A stretch of DNA of 64,000 bases from Methanosarcina siciliae T4/M (GTDB lineage: Archaea > Halobacteriota > Methanosarcinia > Methanosarcinales > Methanosarcinaceae): assembly GCF_000970085.1 (NCBI RefSeq), contig NZ_CP009506.1, positions 4,216,001 through 4,280,000 on the forward strand, written 5' to 3'. Positions within the stretch are counted from its first letter, which is position 1. Each line of letters opens with the position of its first letter. The position numbers were made by a program, and so were the translations under genes. Shown here piece after piece: positions 8,077 through 17,237 of this stretch. The notes under the pieces are model-generated. The model was not told the DNA's origin, made no database searches, and saw only the letters and a program-made list of their open reading frames with translations.

Positions 8077-8642
8077 AAAGGCTCCAGAGACATTACAGTC
8101 TGATCCGAGGTTATAAATGAGGAGAAGGATGCGGAAAAAATTATTGATTTTTGTAATTTTTTTGGATACAACTAACAAGCATCTGAAGTACGATCGTATA
8201 TTTAATATATTTATTCCAAAAAATATTATTTATTATTAATAAATTCTTATTTTGCATGTTATATTGAAAGAAAAATTTGTAACAGGGCAAATTCTACAGC
8301 TAATTTCAGAGGCTTGACGCTTTTGGAGGCTTTGGGCATTATAAGAAGACTTTCCTTGGGTAGAAGTCTTGACTTTGTGCCAAAAATATAAAATATCTTA
8401 AAAATGCACCTTCAAAATAAATGTCATAAATGTTTAAAATGTCATAAACGTTTATATCGTGTTACTGACGATATGTATAAATGACAAACAATGTTTATTT
8501 TTTAACAAAACTAGATACATTATGACTTACGCAGCTGAATCCTTGAAAACTTAAAATTATTCTGAAATGTAAAGAATAAATTCCAATAATGCCTGGAATT
8601 CTTTATATAAACCTGCCACTGCGTAAATCCTAAGTTGGAGAG
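8077..8642. other. Intergenic region upstream of histidine kinase
   Basis: About 565 AT-rich bases. It has a 7-base-stem hairpin AAGACTT / AAGTCTT (8346-8370), possibly a terminator-like or RNA structure for the NAS pair, and an 18-base direct repeat (8418-8455). No ORF was recognised. Confidence 0.45.
8418..8455. repeat. 18-base direct repeat AAATGTCATAAAyGTTTA
   Basis: Two adjacent copies (GTCATAAA at 8423 and 8441, period 18) differ at one position. They lie about 190 bases upstream of the histidine kinase and could be a regulator site. Confidence 0.45.
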
Positions 8643-10802
8643 ATGGGGATGGGAACGAACAATAGGAGTTCTGGCATCGATATTATTGGAGACATTCACT
8701 GGGGAGTTCACCTGTGCCAGTTCTATCAAACCAAAGAAGATTTGATGGATATACTTGTTCCCTATTTTAAAGCAGGGTTGGAAGGTAACGAATTTTGTCT
8801 CTGGATCACGTCACAACCTCCCGATGTAGAAGAAGCAAAAAAAGCTTTGAGGAATTATTCCCCGGATATTGATGTTTATCTGGAGAAAGGTCAAATTGAA
8901 ATCATTACCCGTACGCATTGGCTTCCTGAAGAGGGTACTTTTGATCTGGAGGGGCTATTAAACGGATTGGTCGGGAAACTTAACGAAGCTCTTGCCAATG
9001 GCTATGACGGTTTGAGATTGTCCGTGAATAATCCCTTGCTGGAAAAAGAAAACCGGAATGATATTGTTTACCTCAAAGAAAAACTGGATAACATCATAGA
9101 GAACTGCCAGATAATGGCGCTATGCACTTATTTTCTCGACAGGTACAGCGCAATCGAGATAATTGACATTGCAGTAAATCATCGATTCTCTTTGATAAAA
9201 AGAGAGGGTATATGGGAGCGGATAGGAAATCCCGGGTGCAGAAAAGTAGAAAAATCCGCTATTTGCGCTGTACAAAATGCAGAAGTTGAATCGAGAGAAT
9301 CATACGATTATTTAGAAGAATTAGTTAAAGAGAGCACAATGCAGCTTGAAAAGGCTTACAAACGATTGAAAGAGAGTGAAATAGATCTTTCTGAAGCTCA
9401 AAAAATGGCTCATATTGGAAGCTGGAAATGGGATATTGTAAGTGATGAACTCTGCTGGTCTGATGAAATGTATCATATTTTTGGGTGTACTCCTGGAAAA
9501 TCTGGTTTATCGCACAATGATGTTTTAACTCAATTACACCCCGACGATCGGGAATATGTGGATAATGCCGTTAAAAGAGCTTTAAAAGGAGACCCCTTTA
9601 GCATTGATCACAGGATCATCTCAGCTGATGGAGAAGAGCGCATAGTCCATTCACATGGAGAAGTTATTTTTGATGGAAAAAATACTCCCATTAGAATGAA
9701 GGGAACCCTCCAGGACATTACGGAGCGTACTAAAATTGAAGACTCGCTTATATTAAGCGAGGAAAGGTACCGTTCTTTTATACAGAACTTTACAGGGATT
9801 GCTTTTCAGCAAGACGAGGATCTCAACCTGGAGTTTGTAAAAGGGAACGTAGAAGAAATTACAGGGTACAGTGAAGAAGAATTAATATCTAAAAAGCGGT
9901 GGAGAAAAATTGTTGAGAAGGAAGATCTGCCTTTATTCCTCAAAAAAGAAAGAGAGATCAAAAATGCCCGCTCTCCACATTATGGGAAACTTAGCTACAG
10001 AATAAGGTGTAAGGACGAAAAAATAAAATGGGTGCATGAAGTATATCAGAAGATTCCGGGCAAGAATGGGAGGTCTGACAATCATCAGAGCACAATAACC
10101 GACGTCACCGAGAGAATAAAAGCAAAAGAAAACCTGGTGAAAATTGAGGATGCCAGGAAAAAAGAAATCCACCACAGAATAAAAAACAACTTACAGGTAA
10201 TCTCTTCTCTTCTTGACCTTCAGGCTGAAAAGTTCAGTCATAAGAAGGCAGTTACTACTCCGGAAATTCTTGAAGCTTTCAGGGAAAGTCAGAACCGTGT
10301 AATCTCAATGTCCCTGATACACGAAGAACTCTATAAAGGAGAAGGAACCGATACTCTGGACTTTTCAGTATATCTCCAAAAATTGGCTGAAAATCTTCTC
10401 CAGACCTACAGCCTTTGTAGTAAAAATGTTCAACTGTTCCTGGATCTGGAAGAAAATGCCTTCTTCAATATGGATACCGCTGTCCCGTTAGGAATAATTG
10501 TTAACGAACTCGTTTCGAATTCTCTCAAACATGCCTTTACTGAAAAAGAGGGAGATATTCGAATCCGGCTTTGCAGGGAAAAACTGGATCCCGAAATAAA
10601 CAAATCCCTTTTCAGCCTGATAATTTCAGATAATGGGAAAGGAATTTCTGAAAACGTAGCGTTAGAAAGTGTCGAATCCCTGGGCTTGCAGCTAGTAAAT
10701 ATCCTTGTTGATCAGGTTGATGGAGAAATAGAGCTTAAGAAAGTAGAGGGGACGAAATTCAGAATTACATTTTGGGTCACGGAAGATCATAAGCCCGGAT
10801 AA
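8643..10802 (+). CDS. Sensor histidine kinase with MEDS and two PAS domains
   Basis: Soluble predicted signalling kinase (719 aa, no clear membrane segment). Domain order: a MEDS domain (about 14-165, starting GVHLCQFYQ, typical of methanogen/methylotroph DcmR-like sensors), a short helical linker (225-250), PAS-3 (about 255-365), a second PAS (375-490), a HisKA_2 dimerisation box with EIHHRIKNNLQ (His510/511), and an HATPase_c domain (about 610-715) with NELVSNSLKHAF and DNGKGI. No response regulator is adjacent. GGAG (8637-8640) is 2 bases from the first ATG (8643) and 8 bases from a second in-frame ATG (8649), which is the better-placed start. It separates the NAS genes from cbiQ/cbiO, so metal sensing is possible but not shown. 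Confidence 0.9.
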   Translation: MGMGTNNRSSGIDIIGDIHWGVHLCQFYQTKEDLMDILVPYFKAGLEGNEFCLWITSQPPDVEEAKKALRNYSPDIDVYLEKGQIEIITRTHWLPEEGTFDLEGLLNGLVGKLNEALANGYDGLRLSVNNPLLEKENRNDIVYLKEKLDNIIENCQIMALCTYFLDRYSAIEIIDIAVNHRFSLIKREGIWERIGNPGCRKVEKSAICAVQNAEVESRESYDYLEELVKESTMQLEKAYKRLKESEIDLSEAQKMAHIGSWKWDIVSDELCWSDEMYHIFGCTPGKSGLSHNDVLTQLHPDDREYVDNAVKRALKGDPFSIDHRIISADGEERIVHSHGEVIFDGKNTPIRMKGTLQDITERTKIEDSLILSEERYRSFIQNFTGIAFQQDEDLNLEFVKGNVEEITGYSEEELISKKRWRKIVEKEDLPLFLKKEREIKNARSPHYGKLSYRIRCKDEKIKWVHEVYQKIPGKNGRSDNHQSTITDVTERIKAKENLVKIEDARKKEIHHRIKNNLQVISSLLDLQAEKFSHKKAVTTPEILEAFRESQNRVISMSLIHEELYKGEGTDTLDFSVYLQKLAENLLQTYSLCSKNVQLFLDLEENAFFNMDTAVPLGIIVNELVSNSLKHAFTEKEGDIRIRLCREKLDPEINKSLFSLIISDNGKGISENVALESVESLGLQLVNILVDQVDGEIELKKVEGTKFRITFWVTEDHKPG

Positions 10803-10941
10803 AAAAAGTACCAGCTTCATCAAAACCCCTAAATTCTAAACAATCGTTGATTAATAACGGTTGATTTCAAGGGTCAATACAAAATAAGGTCTTTTTAATA
10901 ACTATATCTCTCGGTTTCAGGGATTTAAGGCAGTAAGTCAT

Positions 10942-11748
10942 TCAGACATAAAGATGAATATATAATATACAACCTGCACTCAGGAGCAGAAAAAGGACAT
11001 CTGGGGTTCTGATTTTAGTCCTGTAATACGATTTTTCGTGCCCGCTTCCGTAGCCCCTGCAAAGCATGCTGATATAGGTCCTTTCTCCCTGCTCATAGGA
11101 GCGGATGAAGATTGAGCTCATGCTGTTTCCCACCTGCTCGATGACCCATTTCCTCGGCACATCTTTATTCCAGATGTCAAAGAGCCTTGTCTGCTGTGCA
11201 ACCCTTATCCTTTTGAGGACGGACAAGAAAAGGAAGAGATAGCGCACCATCATGCTCAGAAGCAGCGTAAATTCCCTCGGGATGCCTATCCTGTCGGCTG
11301 CTGAAACCATATCTTTCAGCCGCGTGGTGGAAGAGAGTAGGACGATGGATGTTATGCAGACCAGAAATTTCGCAAGCAGAGAGCTCCCAAAGGCGAGTCC
11401 CTCATAGGTTATGCTAAGCCCGAAAGGCAGGTCAAGAGGGTAAACCGTATAATTTTCTATAAAGGCAGGTCTCAGGAAAGGCTGGATAAGGGCAATTCCA
11501 AGCCCGAAGGGTAAAATCGCAAGAATGCGGAGGAAAAAATACCTTAAATCCAGCCCGGCAACAAGCACAAGAACCAGCAAATAAACTTCTATGGCAAAAA
11601 GGCGAACCATATTATTCTCGTGAATCCTAGGCAGGCTAACCACGTAAATGATTATCGCAATCGAAAAAAGCAATTTTACCCGGGGATCAAGCCTGTGTAT
11701 GGGACTGTTTTTGTAGGATTCACGTTCAATATCAGTGAGAGTTACCAT
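10942..11748 (-). CDS. cbiQ: ECF transporter transmembrane coupling protein CbiQ (system 1)
   Basis: T-component of a cobalt/nickel ECF importer (268 aa, about five to six membrane segments). It begins with the typical amphipathic start and RLDPRVKLLFS. It carries the cytoplasmic coupling helices with RYLFLFLSVLKRIRVAQQTR and a CRGYGSG motif near the end that contacts the ATPase. The stop of cbiO and its ATG overlap as TAATG, so the two are coupled. Its likely partners cbiM/cbiN lie at 3757-4724. The methyltransferase, NAS-like genes and kinase (all plus strand) stand in between, so the ancestral MNQO operon looks split. Confidence 0.93.
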   Translation of the reverse strand: MVTLTDIERESYKNSPIHRLDPRVKLLFSIAIIIYVVSLPRIHENNMVRLFAIEVYLLVLVLVAGLDLRYFFLRILAILPFGLGIALIQPFLRPAFIENYTVYPLDLPFGLSITYEGLAFGSSLLAKFLVCITSIVLLSSTTRLKDMVSAADRIGIPREFTLLLSMMVRYLFLFLSVLKRIRVAQQTRLFDIWNKDVPRKWVIEQVGNSMSSIFIRSYEQGERTYISMLCRGYGSGHEKSYYRTKIRTPDVLFLLLSAGCILYIHLYV

Positions 11749-12764
11749 TATAGATTCTCCGAGAAGGAGCCTTCTTTTCGGCTTTCAATCAATCCCACCG
11801 ATTTTCTGTCCCGTACGAGCCGCAGGATCTCATCTCTGGCTTTTTCGGCTGTAATCTGTATGTTTACATCGAGTCCTTCCTGCTGGAGCATTTCGAATAC
11901 TTCAGCCACTCTCGGAAGCCTGAGGTGAGCTTTCCCCAGTAGATTGGAATCGTTAAAGATCTCATCCGGGCTTCCATCAGCTTCAAGATTTCCATGGTGG
12001 AGTACGAAAACCCTTTCTGCAAAATAAGGAACGACATCCACGTCATGAGTGGAAAGAAGCAGGGTGATCCCAAGCTTCCGATTCATTTTCATAATCAACT
12101 CAAGGATGCGGGCAGAACTCAGAGGGTCAAGGCCTGCTGTCGGCTCGTCGAGCACGATAACTTCAGGACGCATGGCCAGGATGCCTGCAATTGCCACAAG
12201 TTTCTTCTGCCCCCCGCTCAGGTGGTGAGGGGCTCTTTCTTCAAAACCCGTAAGTCCCACCATTTCCAGGGCTTCCTTTACTCTCTTTTCAACCTCTACT
12301 CTGGACAGCCCCATATTGATAGGCCCAAAAGCTATGTCTTCTTCAACACTAGGAGCAAGCACCTGGTCATCGGGGTCCTGAAAAACTATGCCCACGGTCT
12401 CTCTGCACATCCGGACATTCTTTTTAGTAATTATTTCTCCTTTTACCTGGACCTCTCCGGAAAGAGGGCGCAGGATCCCGTTGAGGTGCTTAAAAAGAGT
12501 TGATTTTCCTGCCCCGTTAGCCCCGAGCACGGCAACTCTCTCCCCTTTAAATATTTTCAAGTTGATTTTATCAAGGGCGTTTGAATCAAGATGAGGATAT
12601 CTATAGCAAAGGTCTTTGATTTCAAGGATAGGAATAACACTTGTTTCAGAAGCCCTGTTTACTTCTTCGAGGCTGGTCTTTGTTTTAGGAGTTATCATGC
12701 CTTCCGCTTCTGGTAGAGTGTTTGTTGTGATTTCAAAGTTGTGTGAGGAATTCGATATGCTCAT
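11748..12764 (-). CDS. cbiO: ECF transporter ATP-binding protein CbiO (system 1)
   Basis: Cytoplasmic ABC ATPase (338 aa) energising Ni/Co uptake. It has Walker A GANGAGKST (residues 81-89), Q-loop VFQDPDDQ, signature LSGGQ, Walker B VIVLDEPTAG and switch His in STHDVD. A 45-residue N-terminal extension precedes the usual CbiO start. ATG 12764 lacks a clear ribosome binding site, and an internal ATG at 12698 preceded by GGAAGG is an alternative. The C-terminal ~60 residues after the ATPase core are not His-rich, unlike the second CbiO in this window. It is coupled to cbiQ by a TAATG overlap. Confidence 0.92.
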   Translation of the reverse strand: MSISNSSHNFEITTNTLPEAEGMITPKTKTSLEEVNRASETSVIPILEIKDLCYRYPHLDSNALDKINLKIFKGERVAVLGANGAGKSTLFKHLNGILRPLSGEVQVKGEIITKKNVRMCRETVGIVFQDPDDQVLAPSVEEDIAFGPINMGLSRVEVEKRVKEALEMVGLTGFEERAPHHLSGGQKKLVAIAGILAMRPEVIVLDEPTAGLDPLSSARILELIMKMNRKLGITLLLSTHDVDVVPYFAERVFVLHHGNLEADGSPDEIFNDSNLLGKAHLRLPRVAEVFEMLQQEGLDVNIQITAEKARDEILRLVRDRKSVGLIESRKEGSFSENL

Positions 12765-13332
12765 ACTTGAAAACGTCCTGTATGAAGATTGTATTTTAAG
12801 CGTTGAAAAATGATTTTTCAGAAATAGTGGTACATCTAATGAAGTTATCTGTTTTATGTGTTATGGTTTTTATTTTACATATTTTATAGACTATATTGGT
12901 ACTTCTTGTTTCCATTCACTGCTTGCGCTTTAGTCTAACAATGTAAATCCAGGTAATCCCTTAAAAAGAATAAGAATTAACAGGGCAATAAATGGAGGGA
13001 TAATACATATTCTATGATGTTTTAGTCCTTTCACCAAAATCCCATTAAGGCTTTAAGGATGAATTTCCTAGCTGATTTTTCTTTACTTGTTGGTATTGGT
13101 AATGTTTTTTATTCTCCTCAGGTAGTAATCTGCTTAGCTACCATGCCAAAATCGATATCAAAATACTGATTTTGAATAGCCTGAATAGTTATGTTTTGGG
13201 CAATATATATTCATAATTTTAGTTTTTTATGTATGAAATTTTTTGATCTAATAAAATTTTAGTAATATTTATTATGATAAAAAAGTATATTAGTATATCC
13301 CTACATTAATATTTTTTGCTATTAGTATCTGA
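12765..13332. other. Intergenic region upstream of cbiO (system 1)
   Basis: About 570 AT-rich bases. It includes copy A of a three-copy intergenic repeat (about 12785-12872) immediately upstream of cbiO. No intact ORF or RNA gene was seen. Confidence 0.5.
12785..12872. repeat. Intergenic repeat, copy A
   Basis: Shares a diverged ~85-base sequence with 14379-14460 and 19374-19458. The common order is TGAAGATTG, (C)CGCTGAAAA, an A/T run, AAATAGTG, TAATGAAGTTATC and a pyrimidine-rich tail with GTTATG. Copy A is upstream of cbiO. The other two copies lie 3' of the His-rich genes. Confidence 0.6.
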
Positions 13333-13485
13333 AGTATTTATCGACTTCAAGGAACTTATTGCTAATTACTGGGATTTCAGGTCCTCCACTTGTATAACGG
13401 AGTAAACGGCTTTGATGAGGAAGAGCGCAAGTTCTGGAGACAAATTTTTGAAAAATCCCCTGTCCTCCAGCAAGCGTTTAAAAGT
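13333..13485 (+). pseudogene. Truncated copy of the 5265-6058 methyltransferase
   Basis: About 150 bases closely match the first ~55 codons of the methyltransferase at 5303 onward. Shared stretches include TTTATCGACT, AATTACTGG, AACGGAGTAAACGG and GATGAGGAAGAGCG. A one-base deletion near 13397 and a compensating insertion near 13461 break the frame, and the similarity stops at TTTAAAAGT (13485). No catalytic SAM motif remains. It is a relic of a duplicated block that also included the His-rich gene next door. Confidence 0.8.
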
Positions 13486-13947
13486 GAGATGCAGGAATTC
13501 TTTTCCAGTTCAATCGCATGGCCTACATGAATAAAACTGATACCTTGCAGTCCATATCAACCTCAGTCTCATTCTGATATTGGCAAGGAATACTTTGTCA
13601 TAATCTGGAAGGATCCCCGAATAACCGACTGTATAAAAAGTAAACACGTTTATTCAATTGTAGTATTCAATTCGGTTTTGAGACCGGCTGTTTATAACAA
13701 TGTTAGTTCTTTTTGGAAACACAAGCGTAGTCCACTAAAAAGAATCAAAGTAGGTTAAAAAATCTTTTTTAGCGACAATACTCCCGGGATGAGTGAGAAG
13801 GGATGAGTGCGAATTTTGAGAAGTTTAATATTACTAAATAGAAATAATCTTCCAAAAAGTATTTAATAAATAACAATAATTAACCTAAAGGTAGTAAAAT
13901 ACAATTGATGAACTTTTTGGCTGAAAAAATAAAAGGATAGTGAGAAA
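13486..13947. other. Intergenic region upstream of His-rich gene 1
   Basis: About 460 bases with no recognisable ORF. The last ~60 bases share TGATGAACTT and GGCTGAAA with the region just upstream of His-rich gene 2, consistent with duplication. Confidence 0.4.
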
Positions 13948-14157
13948 ATGGAAGAACAAGAAACACACATACACGTACACAAGCCTGAGGAACAAAATCA
14001 AGAAGAAGCACACATACACATACACTTACATGTGCATGAATACAAACATACACATGAACACGAGCATGAAGGAGAGACTCATACACATGAGCATTTACAT
14101 AGAATTGAACATGAGCATGAACATGTACACGGACATGAGCATGAGCACAAAGAATAA
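13948..14157 (+). CDS. His-rich small protein 1, predicted metal-binding
   Basis: A 69-residue protein with 23 His and many Glu, arranged as alternating HxH and HEHEHE runs with a conserved middle HLHVHEYKH. It has no signal peptide, membrane segment or Cys, so it is probably a cytoplasmic Ni/Co buffer or donor comparable in principle to His-rich nickel chaperones. It lies in a Ni/Co transport block, and a close paralogue is at 18763-18966. AGTGA is 4 bases before the ATG. Three reading frames are open in this low-complexity DNA. This frame is chosen because it alone is matched, as protein, by the second locus and by the His-rich tail of the second CbiO. It has no assigned family that I know. 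Confidence 0.8.
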   Translation: MEEQETHIHVHKPEEQNQEEAHIHIHLHVHEYKHTHEHEHEGETHTHEHLHRIEHEHEHVHGHEHEHKE

Positions 14158-14532
14158 AGATAAAACGCACCAGTAGGACAACCATACTTATCAGAAAAAC
14201 CATACCCAGCAGAATATTCTGATCGCATTCCTTGAAAGTTACTTGATTGGAGCAAGAACTTGAGCGGGAGAGACCCATTTCATTTACAATCTAAATGGAT
14301 ACGATTTTTCTGATCTTCGCTTATTGGCTTCCGTCTCTTACCGGTTGTGCTAAATTCAAATATATGCTTTGTATAACGACCACATCTAACCGCTGAAAAT
14401 TAATTTTTTTAAAAATAGTGTTTACGTTTAATGAAGTTATCATCTTCTTACGATTTTCTTTTCAATTTTCTTTTTATTTTAATGCTCATTTTTCATTTTG
14501 CTCCTCAGACTTTAATATTCGTCAAGAGACTA
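14158..14532. other. Region 3' of His-rich gene 1
   Basis: It shares GAGA-G--CATTTCATTTAC (near 14270) with the region after His-rich gene 2 (near 19080), and holds repeat copy B (about 14379-14460). No ORF is supported. Confidence 0.5.
14379..14460. repeat. Intergenic repeat, copy B
   Basis: Second copy of the repeat described at 12785. It contains ATCTAACCGCTGAAAATTAA and TTTAATGAAGTTATCATC. Confidence 0.65.
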
Positions 14533-15401
14533 AGAGCCTATCCGAAAAGTAGAATAACTACATTTTAGGTTAATATTGATAGTGGCAATACGAAAAAACT
14601 GACAGGACTACAAGATTTCTAACAAATTCTGGACTAAAATCAAACCATTATTATCTTTCCCTAAACCGAAAAAGAAGGCTGGAAGACCTCGAAAAGATGG
14701 TAAGAGACTACTGAGTGGTATTTTTTATCTTCTTCGTACTGGTTGCCAATGGAAGGCATTACCACGATTTATGGAGCTCCAAGCACCGTCCATGATCGAT
14801 TTCAAGAATGGCGAAAATCAGGCTTATTTGAAAAAATGTGGCAAACTGGTCTACTGGAGTACGATACTAAAAACGGATTAGAGTGGGAGTGACAAGCAAT
14901 TGACGATGCTATGACAAAAGCACCATTAGGTGGAGCTGGGACAGGAGCTAATCCAACTGATCGTGGAAAAAAAGGTACAAAAAGAAGTCTGTTAACAGAC
15001 GGTAAAGGTATACCGCTTTCTGTTGTCGTGGATGGTGCCAATCGTCACGATAAAAAGCTTGTGAAAGGAACGATTGATGCCATTATTATTGAAAGACCTT
15101 CGCATAAAGTAAATCAGAATATCTGCATGGATAAAGGATATGATTTTCCTGATATCAGACAATTGGTTGATGATTATGGATATACTGCTCATATCAGGAA
15201 ACGTGGAGAAGAAAACATAAGAATAGATATACCAGGTTACAGGGCAAGAAGGTGGGTCGTGGAAAGGACACATTCTTGGCTGAATAGATTCAGAAGGCTG
15301 CTGATTAGATGGGAAAAGAAGATTGAGAATTATCTAGCAATGCTACATTTCGCATGCGCATGGATAACTTTCAGAGCAGCAAGACTTTTCAGATAGGCTC
15401 T
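14533..15401 (+). mobile_element. Degenerate IS5-type insertion sequence, 869 bases
   Basis: The ends are AGAGCCTATCCGAAAAGT (14533-14550) and its inverted copy (15384-15401), matching at 17 of 18 positions. They are flanked on both sides by TA, a plausible 2-base target duplication. The interior is a broken transposase. The element is inserted just downstream of the His-tailed cbiO. Confidence 0.85.
14606..15396 (+). pseudogene. Broken IS5-family transposase
   Basis: The N-terminal part (KFWTKIKPLL, then LLSGIFYLLRTGCQWKALPR, from about 14621) and the middle part (GAPSTVHDRFQEWRKSG) lie in different frames, joined by a one-base loss near 14768. An in-frame TGA at 14890-14892 follows EWE. 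The last 161 codons (from 14911) are open. They carry the DDE-domain blocks SVVVDGANRHD, MDKGYD and RRWVVERTHSWLNRFRRL. The copy cannot make a full transposase in one frame. Confidence 0.85.
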
Positions 15402-15432
15402 TAATCCTGGTTTTTGCCGGTCAGTTACAACC

Positions 15433-16275
15433 TTAAGTTTCATGCTCGTGCATGTGTTCCTTATAGTGGGCGTGCAGGTGTTCATGCACAAGCTTGCCGT
15501 GAAAGTGCATGTGCTCATGAATCAGATTTGTGGAAAGAAGGAGTTCCAGGTTATCCAGCACTTTCTCCACGTTTCCATCCACTTTAATCATGTGGTCTTC
15601 ACTCATGACTATGGCTCTTTTGCTGATCTGTTCTACCAGTTCCAGGTCATGAGTGGCAATAATTATCGTCTTTCCCCTGTTTCCAAGCTCCTGTAATAGC
15701 TCTGTAAGCCATAGCTGGGTTCTCGGGTCCAATCCGGCAGTAGGTTCATCCAGCAAAAGGATATCAGGATTAGTAGCCAGGACAGTTGCAATACAAACCT
15801 TTTTCTTTTCCCCTCCGCTCAGAGTGTGAGGCGACCGATCTTTGAGCTTGGTCAATTCCATCATTTCCAGGACTTCCATTACTCTGGTCTCGACGTCTTC
15901 CGGAGTCATATTAAGCTGCATGGGCCCAAATGCAATCTCCTCAAAGACCGTAGGCGAGAAGAGCTGCACATCTGAATTTTGAAAGACAAAGCCAACTCTT
16001 GTCCGGAAATAGGACCTGAATTCATTGTCCTTAATAGTATCGAAAACCTCTTCTATTATCATATTCTCAAAGGCGTAGAATTCTCCGGCTGTTGGATATA
16101 TGAGTCCATCCAGAATAGCCAGCAGAGTCGATTTGCCGCTGCCGTTTGAGCCAATTATGGATATCTGCTCGCCTGAATTAGCCTTGAAGTTGATATCTTT
16201 CAAGGCATTTATTTTTCCCGTATAGGAATATGATACATTCCTTAAGTCAAAGATCGTCCCCACGTTCATGTCCAC
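15433..16275 (-). CDS. cbiO: ECF transporter ATP-binding protein CbiO (system 2) with His-rich C-terminal tail
   Basis: ABC ATPase (280 aa) of a second Ni/Co importer. It shows Walker A GSNGSGKST (about 42-50), Q-loop VFQNSD, signature LSGGEKKK, Walker B ILLLDEPTAG and switch His in ATHDLE. After the ATPase core the last ~28 residues form a His-rich tail (HEHMHFHG, VHEHLHAHY, HMHEHE) with 11 His. This tail resembles the two His-rich mini-proteins nearby and is absent from the first CbiO. It may bind the transported ion on the cytoplasmic side. The ATG overlaps the end of cbiQ by 10 bases. An IS5 remnant lies 32 bases past its stop. Confidence 0.93.
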   Translation of the reverse strand: MDMNVGTIFDLRNVSYSYTGKINALKDINFKANSGEQISIIGSNGSGKSTLLAILDGLIYPTAGEFYAFENMIIEEVFDTIKDNEFRSYFRTRVGFVFQNSDVQLFSPTVFEEIAFGPMQLNMTPEDVETRVMEVLEMMELTKLKDRSPHTLSGGEKKKVCIATVLATNPDILLLDEPTAGLDPRTQLWLTELLQELGNRGKTIIIATHDLELVEQISKRAIVMSEDHMIKVDGNVEKVLDNLELLLSTNLIHEHMHFHGKLVHEHLHAHYKEHMHEHET

Positions 16276-17207
16276 CTGAATATATTTTGGGAGGTCGCCA
16301 CCAGGACTATGCTCAGGGCTAGCGACGCTGCACCTGCGATATAATCTCGCTTACGCATTTTGAACTCTTCCATCGTCTTAAAATCCCCGTTGAAGCCCCT
16401 GGATATCATGGCCATATGAACTTTTTCGCTTATATCCAGAGATCTCATCAGTGTATATCCTATGCGTCCCCCAACCCATTTCTGCTCCTCAAACATGCTT
16501 CGAGATGTTATGGTTCTGGCTCTCTTTGCAATGTACATCTCGCGAACCAGACTAGTTAGCAAGAAGATATACCTGTATGTCATACCTAGTGTGAGAACAT
16601 AGATCTTCGGAACGCCAACACTGCGTACGGACTTAAAGAGCATCTGCTGAGGTGTGGTAAGAAAGAGCAGAACTATGGCAGAAACACATGTTGCAACACG
16701 CATGATAAAAACACTTGCTGCGTAGACACCCTGTCTCGTAATATAAACGCTTTCCGGCAGTGGAAACGGTCCTATGTGGGCGCCAGGTCCCAGATATATC
16801 AATTGAATAAGAGGATCACCTGGAAAGAATATATTGAAAATCATGGGTAAGACAATGATTGCCGAAAAGATGGGAATAAAGAGCCAGACCCGTTTGATGA
16901 AAAATCTGACCTCAATCTTGCTGAGGTATGCAATTAACGCTGACAAGAAATAGACAAGTATCAGTATCCTCAGATTCGCTACCAGGGCCGTTGCGAATAC
17001 TACAGCTATGATGGAAATCAGCTTGATCCTAGGATCCAGGCTCTGAAGCAGGCCTTTGCGTCTTGAGTAGCTCTCCGCAATAAAAGAAGTCTCTATGAAC
17101 TCGAATATTTCCTCAATTGTCCTGCCAATGAAGCTCTTCTTGCCGTGATACACAACAGAGCACTCGCAAGGTCCTGCGTTTATTTCTTTCATCCAGTCTG
17201 GGATCAT
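16266..17207 (-). CDS. cbiQ: ECF transporter transmembrane coupling protein CbiQ (system 2)
   Basis: T-component (313 aa) with an N-terminal cytoplasmic extension of about 45 residues (MIPDWMKEINAGPCECSV) before the first membrane segment. The core contains SLDPRIKLISI, four to five membrane helices, TYRYIFLLTSLVREMYIAKR and the ATPase-contacting SRGFNG. It overlaps cbiO2 by 10 bases and follows cbiM2 by 30 bases, so cbiM-cbiQ-cbiO form one transcription unit. It is clearly diverged from the system 1 CbiQ, so the two ECF systems are not a recent duplication of each other. Confidence 0.92.
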   Translation of the reverse strand: MIPDWMKEINAGPCECSVVYHGKKSFIGRTIEEIFEFIETSFIAESYSRRKGLLQSLDPRIKLISIIAVVFATALVANLRILILVYFLSALIAYLSKIEVRFFIKRVWLFIPIFSAIIVLPMIFNIFFPGDPLIQLIYLGPGAHIGPFPLPESVYITRQGVYAASVFIMRVATCVSAIVLLFLTTPQQMLFKSVRSVGVPKIYVLTLGMTYRYIFLLTSLVREMYIAKRARTITSRSMFEEQKWVGGRIGYTLMRSLDISEKVHMAMISRGFNGDFKTMEEFKMRKRDYIAGAASLALSIVLVATSQNIFRWT

Positions 17208-17237
17208 AGAACCTCCAGTAAAAAGTAAAATGAGCAG

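Noticed and set aside
12786..12868. Copy A of the repeat as a riboswitch (cobalamin or nickel-type) before cbiO
   Set aside because: The other copies are 3' of non-homologous genes and no known riboswitch core was recognised.
13880..14278. 132-codon minus-strand frame across His-rich gene 1
   Set aside because: Low-complexity reverse reading of the His-rich gene. Only the plus-strand frame is matched by the paralogue.
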